Made by a program: the position numbers and the translations under genes. From the NCBI RefSeq assembly GCF_900099965.1, contig NZ_FNDJ01000017.1, forward strand, positions 186,001 to 250,000: a DNA stretch of 64,000 nt, written 5' to 3'. This document shows, one piece after another, positions 16,656 through 23,058 of the stretch. The stretch is from Nonomuraea jiangxiensis (GTDB lineage Bacteria > Actinomycetota > Actinomycetes > Streptosporangiales > Streptosporangiaceae). Numbering within the stretch: the stretch's first letter is position 1; every line of letters begins with the position of its first letter. The notes under the pieces were generated by a model. That model searched no databases and was not told the DNA's origin. It was given only the letters and a program-made list of their open reading frames with translations.

Positions 16656-17423
16656 TCAGCGCGGCTGGAGCGAGCCCGTGAGCACCGCCTGCAGTTCCTC
16701 CTCCGTGGGGGGTTTTGTCCAGGTCAGGCCCGGGCCGCCGGCCGTGACCAGGGCCGGCGCGACCTCGCGCAGCAGCGCCTCCGCTGCGGCGTCCGGGCTG
16801 GCGGCGCGGGCCTCGCGGTAGCGGTCGAGCACCCGGGCCAGGTCCAGCATCAGCGTGGCGGCCTCGGTCGCAGGGCGCGCGCCGGTGACGGTGACGTGCA
16901 TCGCTCCCACGGCCTCGTCGCCCGCCCAGTCGCCCTCGGCGTACAGGGCCTCGCGTACGGCGGCGGCGAAGCGCGCCCTGTCCAGGCCGTCCACCTCGCC
17001 GTCCAGCCAGTCCCCGCGCAGGTGCAGCACGCCGGGCCGCTCGCTTCCGGCCAGGCGTTCCACCACCGCCGCGACCGTGCCCTCGGGATCGTGCAGCGCG
17101 GCGTCGCCCCGGGCCGCGAAGGCGTCCGCGAGCAGGTGGAGCGAGATCAGCCGCGGCGGGTCGTACGTCGTGAGCACCCCCCGCTCCGCGCCGGCCGGCA
17201 GCGCCTCCCCGGCGCGGGACCAGGCCCGCAGGCCCTCCATGAACGCGGCCCCCACCTCGGGCGTGAGCCCGAGCTCCCAGCCCTGCCGGTCCTCAGCCTC
17301 CGGGCCCGGACCGGTCTCCCGCCCCGGCCCCGCCTCCGCCGTGGCCCGGCCCCGGCGGAGCCACCAGATCGCCGCGCCGGCGACGGCGGCGGCCAGCACT
17401 GCGACTACGACTGCGATCCACAC
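16656..17423 (-). CDS. Hypothetical membrane-anchored protein
   Basis: A 255-residue protein of unknown function. It begins with one strong transmembrane helix (VWIAVVVAVLAAAVAGAAIWW) and a short basic segment, then an acidic linker and a mostly helical soluble domain without recognised motifs. GTG at 17423 is chosen because it places the helix at the N-terminus and GGGAGA lies about 10 bp upstream; the open frame continues to 17792 but that extension is unusually Arg/Ser/Gly-rich and lacks a start with a ribosome site. It is transcribed away from the STAS gene. No operon partner is visible. Confidence 0.6.
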   Translation of the reverse strand: MWIAVVVAVLAAAVAGAAIWWLRRGRATAEAGPGRETGPGPEAEDRQGWELGLTPEVGAAFMEGLRAWSRAGEALPAGAERGVLTTYDPPRLISLHLLADAFAARGDAALHDPEGTVAAVVERLAGSERPGVLHLRGDWLDGEVDGLDRARFAAAVREALYAEGDWAGDEAVGAMHVTVTGARPATEAATLMLDLARVLDRYREARAASPDAAAEALLREVAPALVTAGGPGLTWTKPPTEEELQAVLTGSLQPR

Positions 17424-17941
17424 GATGCGCTGCTTCTCCCTTTCGTTCCTGACAGGCGGTAGCAGCGTAGTGTGATCTCCCCCTGCGAATCCGCATATTT
17501 CCGTAAAAAGGCCGTAGCCAACCGCCACCCACCGAAAGTCCCCGGCCCGGCGCACCCTCCCGACGCCCCTTTCGGACGGCCCGGACCGCCGATACCGTGA
17601 ACCCGCCCGGCTCCCATCGAACGCGGAACACACCGACGCGCTCCGGCCCCCGTCGACGGCAAAGCCACCCCGCCCCCGACCGGCCCGTAGCTCGCGAGAC
17701 ACGCATTTCCAACTACGGGTGTGCTTTTTCCCAACTGCAATTCGGAAATGTTTTCCGGAGTAATCCTCCTGTCTACCGAACAGCTCGCTCACCCTCGGTC
17801 ACGATCCCGCGGGCGGGTAAACTTCATTTCCAGATGTACACAGGCGCTCAAAGTCCCCGAGCCCGACTTCTGGTGCCCACAGCAAGGGCCGGTTCGCATC
17901 GTCGGCAACATGCCCGGCCCCTGCCTCAGCGCGGAGCAGGA
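17424..17941. other. Divergent intergenic region
   Basis: This 518 bp gap between divergent genes must hold the promoters of both. It includes a comparatively A/T-rich stretch around 17700-17790. No RNA gene or repeat was recognised. Confidence 0.4.
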
Positions 17942-18265
17942 ATGGACCCACTGCACCTGACCACCACCCACCATGACGGGACCACGACCGTCCGGGTGGC
18001 CGGAGAGCTCGACATCGCCACCACCGAGCTGCTCCGCGGCCACCTGCTTGCCCTGTTGCAGGAGGACGGACGCGCCCGCCGCACGCCGACCACGCTGGTC
18101 ATCGAGGTGAGCCGGCTGTCCTTCATCGACGCTGCCGGCCTCGGCGCCCTGGTCTCCGTGCGGAACCACGCCCTGCGCCAGAGCACCCCGCTGCGGATCT
18201 CGGGCGTGCCGCCGCGCATGCGGCTGCTGCTGCGGATCACCGGCCTGGACCGCCACCTCACCTGA
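17942..18265 (+). CDS. STAS-domain protein (anti-sigma-factor-antagonist-like) lacking the usual serine
   Basis: A 107-residue single STAS domain, the fold of SpoIIAA/RsbV-type antagonists that bind anti-sigma kinases. The N-terminal beta strands (VRVAGELDIATTELL) and the loop FIDAAGLGALV are clear. In the classic proteins the loop is DSSG or DSxG and the Ser is phosphorylated; here the codons read GAC GCT GCC GGC, giving D-A-A-G. It may therefore be permanently unphosphorylated or act in another complex. ATG at 17942 follows GCGGAGCAGG. No kinase or sigma gene is adjacent; the RNB gene follows 26 bp later on the same strand. Confidence 0.85.
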   Translation: MDPLHLTTTHHDGTTTVRVAGELDIATTELLRGHLLALLQEDGRARRTPTTLVIEVSRLSFIDAAGLGALVSVRNHALRQSTPLRISGVPPRMRLLLRITGLDRHLT

Positions 18266-18291
18266 TTGCGGGCGCCTGTAAGTTGTCAGGC

Positions 18292-19713
18292 GTGCCCAGG
18301 ATTCAGGTTCCCGATGAGATACCCCTCAAGCTCGAAGACGGGTTCGCCCGGATCAGGCGGGAGTTCCAGCTCCCCGGTGACTTCCCCCGCCCGGTGCTCG
18401 ACGAGGCCGCGTGGGTGGCGCTGGTGCCCAAGCTCGACGCCAGGGACCTGACGGACGTGCCGTTCGTGACCATCGACCCGCCCGGCTCGATGGACCTCGA
18501 CCAGGCCGTGCACCTGGAGCGGCTGCGCGCCGGCTACCGCGTCTGGTACGCCGTCGCCGACGTCGGCGCGTTCGTCCGCCCCGGCGGCGTGATCGACACC
18601 GAGGCCCACGCCAGGGGCGCGACCGTCTATCTGCCGGCCGGCAAGGTCCCGCTGCACCCCAGGGTGCTGTCGGAGGACGCGGCCAGCCTGCTGCCCGGCG
18701 CGTTGCGGCCCGCCGCGGTGTGGCGCGTCGACCTCGACGCCGACGGCCGCACGGTCGGCGCCGACGTGCAGCGCGGCCTCGTACGCAGCCGCGAGCGCCT
18801 CGACTACGCCTACGTGCAGGCGGCCGTCGACACCGGCACCGCCGACGGCGTCCTGGGCCTGCTGGCCGAGATCGGCGAGCTGCGACTGGCCCTCGAACGC
18901 GAGCGCGGCGGCGTCACCCTGCCCACGCCGGAGCAGGAGGTGGTGCCCGCCGGCGACGGCGCCTACCGGCTGGAGTTCCGGCTGCCGCTGCCCGCCGAGG
19001 CGTGGAACGCGCAGATCTCGCTGCTGACCGGCATGGCCGCGGCCGCGATGATGCTCGACGCCGAGATCGGGGTCCTGCGGGTGCTGCCCCGGCCGCATGC
19101 CGACGCCCTGGCGAAGGTGCGCAGGGTGGCGGCGGCGCTGGACGTGCCGTGGCCCGACGGGGCCGGTTACGGCTCGGTGGTGCACGATCTGGACGCGAAG
19201 AACCCGCAGCAGGCGGCGTTCCTGCACGAGTCGAAGGTGCTGCTGCGCGGCGCCGGATACGTGGCCTTCGACGGTGCGCCGCCCCGGCTGGCCGAGCACT
19301 CCGCGGTGGCGGCCCCGTACACGCACGTCACCGCGCCGCTGCGGCGGCTGGTCGACCGCTACGCGACGGAGGTGTGCCTGGCGATCGCGGCCGGCGAGCC
19401 GGTCCCCTCCGACGTGCGGGCCGGGCTGGCGGGCCTGCCGGACATCATGTCCGTGACCGGGCGGCGCGAGAGGGCGGTGGAACGGGCGGCGGTGGATCTG
19501 GTGGAGGCGTTCCTGCTGCGGGACCGGATCGGGCAGGCGTTCAAGGCCGTCGTGATCGACGTGGACGAGCACCGCGGCGGCGGGCAGGTGCAGCTCTCCG
19601 ACCCGGCCGTGATCGCCCGCTGCGACGGCGACCTCCCCCTCGGGGAGCAGGTCACCGTACGCCTGACGCAGGCCGACCCGGCCACCCGCGAGGTCCGCTT
19701 CGCCCTCGCCTGA
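18292..19713 (+). CDS. RNB-domain exoribonuclease (RNase II/R family)
   Basis: A 473-residue protein whose RNB catalytic core is evident: TIDPPGSMDLDQAVHLE near residue 60 provides the acidic cluster that binds Mg, followed by VWYAVADVGAFV and, later, YTHVTAPLRRLVDRY, the conserved Arg-rich active-site region. It is shorter than RNase R and lacks an obvious C-terminal S1 domain, like many actinobacterial RNB proteins. It would degrade RNA 3' to 5' in the cytoplasm. The GTG at 18292 is used; TTG at 18283 is in frame. A 43 bp tandem duplication begins inside its last codons and copies the stop codon. Confidence 0.85.
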   Translation: MPRIQVPDEIPLKLEDGFARIRREFQLPGDFPRPVLDEAAWVALVPKLDARDLTDVPFVTIDPPGSMDLDQAVHLERLRAGYRVWYAVADVGAFVRPGGVIDTEAHARGATVYLPAGKVPLHPRVLSEDAASLLPGALRPAAVWRVDLDADGRTVGADVQRGLVRSRERLDYAYVQAAVDTGTADGVLGLLAEIGELRLALERERGGVTLPTPEQEVVPAGDGAYRLEFRLPLPAEAWNAQISLLTGMAAAAMMLDAEIGVLRVLPRPHADALAKVRRVAAALDVPWPDGAGYGSVVHDLDAKNPQQAAFLHESKVLLRGAGYVAFDGAPPRLAEHSAVAAPYTHVTAPLRRLVDRYATEVCLAIAAGEPVPSDVRAGLAGLPDIMSVTGRRERAVERAAVDLVEAFLLRDRIGQAFKAVVIDVDEHRGGGQVQLSDPAVIARCDGDLPLGEQVTVRLTQADPATREVRFALA

Positions 19714-19789
19714 CCACCCCCGCACCCTCGCCCAACAGGCGCCCAGCCTCGCCTGACCACCCCCGCACCCTCGCTCACCAGGCCCCCAG
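19704..19789 (+). repeat. 43 bp tandem duplication spanning the RNB gene stop codon
   Basis: Two adjacent 43 bp copies (19704-19746 and 19747-19789) differ at three positions. The first contains the last Leu-Ala codons and TGA of the RNB gene; the second repeats them downstream. A partial third copy begins at 19790. A similar stop-spanning duplication occurs at 56682-57400. Confidence 0.85.
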
Positions 19790-19864
19790 CCTCGCCCGCC
19801 CCTCCCGCCAGGCCCGCCACCCCACGCCCGATCAGCCCGGCCGCCGCCCCCCGTGCCGGGGGCG

Positions 19865-20440
19865 TCACCGGGGCCGCATCCCGTCGCAGACCACCTTCGC
19901 CATCCGGCCGCCCGCACCCCTGGCACGCGCCCGCCGTTCGGCCGTCAGGCAGCCCCGCAGCAGGTCGTGCACGTCCTGCGGGCCGAGATCGCGGCGCACC
20001 GCGCCGGCCCGCTGCGCCCTGGCCAGCAGCCGGCCGAGGGCCTGGACGAAGTCGGCCTCCAGGGTCGAGGCCGGCCGGAACCCCATCCCGGAGCCGCTGT
20101 CCAGCATGTCGCAGAGCGCCTGGTTGGCCGAGGCCTGCTCGACCACTCCGGCGAACCAGCCGAAGAACGCCTCGCCCGCGTCCTCAGCGGTGGCCTTGGC
20201 GCGGGCGTCGGCCACGAACCGCTCGATCCGCCCCAGCAGCACCGCCTCGAACAGCGCCTCCTTGGTCGGGAAGTGCCGGTAGACCGTGCCCACCCCGAAC
20301 CCCGCCCGCCGGGCGATCTCGTCGAAGGAGATGGTCAGCCCGTCGGCGGCCAGGGCCTCCTGGGCGATCCGCAGGACCCGCTCGCGGTTGCGCCGGGCGT
20401 CGGCGCGCAACGGCCGGGCCGAGGTGTGGTCATCCCCCAT
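19865..20440 (-). CDS. TetR-family transcriptional regulator
   Basis: A 191-residue repressor. The N-terminal helix-turn-helix is clear (LTISFDEIARRAGFGVGTVYRHFPTKEALFEAVL), with DNA contacts in GVGTVYRHF. The C-terminal ligand-binding domain is variable and gives no hint of the effector. ATG 20440 is favoured (AGG 8 bp upstream); GTG 20449 is possible. It lies on the same strand as the ABC exporter but a hairpin separates them, so it probably has its own promoter. It may regulate a neighbour, perhaps the exporter or itself. Confidence 0.9.
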   Translation of the reverse strand: MGDDHTSARPLRADARRNRERVLRIAQEALAADGLTISFDEIARRAGFGVGTVYRHFPTKEALFEAVLLGRIERFVADARAKATAEDAGEAFFGWFAGVVEQASANQALCDMLDSGSGMGFRPASTLEADFVQALGRLLARAQRAGAVRRDLGPQDVHDLLRGCLTAERRARARGAGGRMAKVVCDGMRPR

Positions 20441-20535
20441 GACATGCACCTGCCTTACCTGACTGCACCGGCGCCAAGCGGAGAGAACTCTCCGATTCTA
20501 TCGAGAACATGTCATGACATACACCCCTAAACAGC

Positions 20536-20563
20536 GGCACCCGCCCCGGTGAGGGCGGGTGCC
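20536..20563 (-). terminator. Hairpin between the ABC exporter and the tetR gene
   Basis: An 11 bp stem (GGCACCCGCCC and its complement) with a 6-base loop lies 113 bp downstream of the exporter stop and before the TetR start. It probably ends the exporter transcript. Confidence 0.55.
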
Positions 20564-20675
20564 GGCCGCGCCCGCCGTCCCAGTCCGGGCGGACGGTACG
20601 CGGCCCCTGGAGGGGGCCGGTCATGGCGGGGCGCCACGCGGCGCCCGGGAGGTCCGGCCGCGTCGCCCCTGGCGG

Positions 20676-22478
20676 TCAGGGCGGCGTGGACAGGCGGGGC
20701 GGGCGCGCGTGCACCCCGCAGCGCTTGAGCCGTACGCGGTCGGTCCTGGTGGGCTGCTCCAGCACGATCGTGCGCGCCCCCTCCGGCACGTGCCGCAGGT
20801 CGTGCGTGATCAGCAGCGTCGTACGCCCGGCCATGAGCCGCCGCAACGGCCCCATGATCTGCCGGGCGGTGATCTCGTCCAGCCCCGTCATGGGCTCGTC
20901 GAGCACCAGCACCGGCGCGTCGCGCAGGATGGCCCTGGCGATCGCGAGGCGCTGCCGCTGCCCGCCGGACAGCAGCCGGCCGCGCTGCCCCACCGGCGTG
21001 TCGTATCCCTGGGGCAGCTGCGTGGCGAAGCCGTGCACCCCGGCCGCCTCCGCCGCCCTGACGATCTCGTCGAGCGTGGCGTCCGGGCGGCCGTAGGCGA
21101 TGTTGTCGCGTACGGACCCGGAGAACAGCAGCGTCTCCTGGTGCAGGATCGTGACGTTCTCGCGCAGCGACTCGCGGGTCAGGTCCCGCAGGTCGACGTC
21201 GTCCAGCAGGATGCGCCCGGCGTCCGGGTCGTAGAAGCGCAGCAGCAGCTTGGCCAGGGTCGACTTGCCGGCGCCGCTTGCTCCGGTGAACACGACGACC
21301 TCGCCGGGCTCGGCGGTGAACGACAGGTCCTGCAGCACCGCCCGTGACCGCCCCGGATAGGTGAAGCCGACGCCGTCGAACCGTATCCGGCCGCTGCTCG
21401 TGCCCGCGGAGACCGCGCCGGGCGCGTCGGTGACGACGGGCTTGGACCGCAGGATCTCGATGACCCGGTCGGAGCCCGCGCCCGCCTCGGACGCGACCAG
21501 GGCCAGCTCGCCCAGTCCCTGAACGGCGGGGTACAGCAGCGCCAGGTAGGCCGCGAAGGCCAGCAGGCCGCCGAGCGTCAACCGGCCGGCGGCGATCTCC
21601 CACGCGCCGACGCCGAGGATGATGATCAGGCAGACGGTCTCGATGACCTGGACGGCGGGGCCGTACAGGCCCGACAGCCAGGCCTGGGCCATGTTGGCGC
21701 GCAGCCACCCGCGGCCCTCCCGGTGCAGGCGCCGCGACTCGGCTCCCTGCCGGTTGTAGGCCTGCACGAGCGGCTGGTTGGCCAGGCCCTCCTCCAGGAC
21801 GCTGTTCATGGCCCCGTTGCTGGCGCGCTCGCGCGCCGCGGCCGTCCTGAACCGGCCCGCGAACAGCTTGGAGACCACCAGGAACGCCGGGACCAGCGCC
21901 ATCGTGATGAGCGCGAGGTCCCAGCGGATGAAGAAGGCCGCCCCGGCGAAGAACACCACGCTGGCGGCGGTGGTGATGGCCTTGACCAGGCCGGAGCCGA
22001 CGAGCTCCTCGATGGCCTGGATGTCGTCGGTGAGACGGGCCATCAGGTCGCCCAGCCGCCGCTTCTCCGAGAAGTCCGGCGCCAGCGTCTGCAGGTGCGC
22101 GAACACGCGGTCGCGCAGGACCAGCAGGAAGCGTTCGCCGCCGAGCGCGGTGACGTACGCGCCGGCGAAGGAGGCCAGCCCGGCGACCGCCGCGAGCCCG
22201 AGCCAGCTGAACGCGGGAACCCAGAACTGCTCCAGGTTCTTGGTCGCCAGCACCTGGTCGGTGATGTGGCCGAACAGGCGGATCGCGGCGACCTCGCAGA
22301 GCGCGGCCAGGACGGCGAAGATCACCCCGGCCACGAACAGCATCCGCAGCCCGCGGGTGTCCGGCCAGAACTCGCGGAAGGTACGGCGGAGCGTCACCGT
22401 CGGCGCGAGTTCCGGCCCGGGGACGTTCAGGGAGAGCCGGCGGCTGGGCCGCCGGCTCTCAAGTGGCTGACTTACCAC
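20676..22478 (-). CDS. ABC exporter, fused transmembrane and ATPase domains
   Basis: A 600-residue half-transporter. Residues about 1-350 form six transmembrane helices; the ATPase domain has Walker A GASGAGKS at about 399-406, signature LSGGQRQR at 503-510 and Walker B VLVLDEPMTGLD shortly after. Such exporters act as dimers and move lipids, peptides, drugs or thiols. There is no peptidase domain. Its start is unclear: three in-frame GTG codons (22484, 22481, 22478) follow a run of G; they overlap the end of the poly-cysteine reading frame 22472-22582. The overlap suggests translational coupling or attenuation. The substrate cannot be read from sequence alone. Confidence 0.85.
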   Translation of the reverse strand: MVSQPLESRRPSRRLSLNVPGPELAPTVTLRRTFREFWPDTRGLRMLFVAGVIFAVLAALCEVAAIRLFGHITDQVLATKNLEQFWVPAFSWLGLAAVAGLASFAGAYVTALGGERFLLVLRDRVFAHLQTLAPDFSEKRRLGDLMARLTDDIQAIEELVGSGLVKAITTAASVVFFAGAAFFIRWDLALITMALVPAFLVVSKLFAGRFRTAAARERASNGAMNSVLEEGLANQPLVQAYNRQGAESRRLHREGRGWLRANMAQAWLSGLYGPAVQVIETVCLIIILGVGAWEIAAGRLTLGGLLAFAAYLALLYPAVQGLGELALVASEAGAGSDRVIEILRSKPVVTDAPGAVSAGTSSGRIRFDGVGFTYPGRSRAVLQDLSFTAEPGEVVVFTGASGAGKSTLAKLLLRFYDPDAGRILLDDVDLRDLTRESLRENVTILHQETLLFSGSVRDNIAYGRPDATLDEIVRAAEAAGVHGFATQLPQGYDTPVGQRGRLLSGGQRQRLAIARAILRDAPVLVLDEPMTGLDEITARQIMGPLRRLMAGRTTLLITHDLRHVPEGARTIVLEQPTRTDRVRLKRCGVHARPPRLSTPP

Positions 22479-22582
22479 CACCACCCCCCACGGCAGCAGC
22501 AGCAACAACAGCAACGGCGACGCCGGCGGCAGCCACCCCGTCCCTGCTTGAAGCCGATCCGAGACAGTTGCGTGCTAGCCAT
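22472..22582 (-). CDS. Predicted 36-residue poly-cysteine leader or peptide
   Basis: ATG at 22582 is preceded by GGGGGAGGA at 4-5 bp. The frame encodes a short N-terminus MASTQLSRIGFKQGRGG, then CRRRRRCCCCCCC and a final RGGWWW before TAA at 22472-22474. Seven consecutive Cys codons and three Trp codons end within the start region of the ABC exporter. In mycobacteria, poly-Cys short reading frames upstream of cysteine-metabolism genes act as cysteine-responsive attenuators; by analogy this may sense cysteine. Alternatives are a small secreted cysteine-rich peptide with a GG-type leader exported by the ABC protein, or chance. A short palindrome lies 33 bp upstream. Confidence 0.5.
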   Translation of the reverse strand: MASTQLSRIGFKQGRGGCRRRRRCCCCCCCRGGWWW

Positions 22583-22614
22583 GTGTCCTCCCCCGTTGGC
22601 TGACAGCGCACAAA

Positions 22615-22632
22615 TCGGACGCTAGCATCCGA
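22615..22632. promoter_or_regulatory. Operator-like palindrome upstream of the poly-Cys frame
   Basis: TCGGACGCTAGCATCCGA is a palindrome with eight of nine pairs matched, 33 bp before the ATG at 22582. Its location fits a regulator site in the promoter of the short frame and exporter. The cognate protein is unknown. Confidence 0.45.
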
Positions 22633-22860
22633 ATTGCAACAAAGCACGCGATATTCTTCGATTTCAAAGAGACTTGACCGGTGATTCCAGCGGGGAAAGG
22701 CATTCCGGCACCTTCGCTAGATCGCTTTGAGCACCGGGTAAAGCCACGGGTTAAGGTCTGGTAATCGTCAAAGTTGCTCCTGGCGACCAGTCCCAAGGTG
22801 TATGCCGGACGATACTTTGGACGGATGCCGCCGGGCGCCCGCGCCCCGGATCATCGAAGC

Positions 22861-23049
22861 ATGGCATTTCTCGGCATCCTGCTCATGATCCAGGGCTTCG
22901 GAAATCTCGTGGCCAACGTCTTCTTCGACCGAAATTTCGGCCTCCTGCACCGGATCCTGGAGGGCGGCGCACTGACGGCCGCGAGCGCCGTGGTGGGCCT
23001 CGCGGGCCTGGCCATGCTGATCCTCAGCGCTCGCGCCGAGGACCGCTGA
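22861..23049 (+). CDS. Small hypothetical membrane protein
   Basis: A 62-residue protein with two hydrophobic helices (about residues 2-18 and 35-55) and few charged residues apart from the C-terminus AEDR. ATG 22861 is used because the hydrophobic region begins directly after it; ATG 22825 would add 12 residues, and neither has a good ribosome site. It is divergent to the exporter unit and convergent with helY. It has no recognised domain. Confidence 0.45.
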   Translation: MAFLGILLMIQGFGNLVANVFFDRNFGLLHRILEGGALTAASAVVGLAGLAMLILSARAEDR

Positions 23050-23058
23050 CCACCCCGC

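Noticed and set aside
17424..17792. Extended N-terminus of the membrane protein at 16656
   Set aside because: Would place about 120 Arg/Gly/Ser-rich residues before the transmembrane helix; the GTG at 17423 has a site and a sensible topology.
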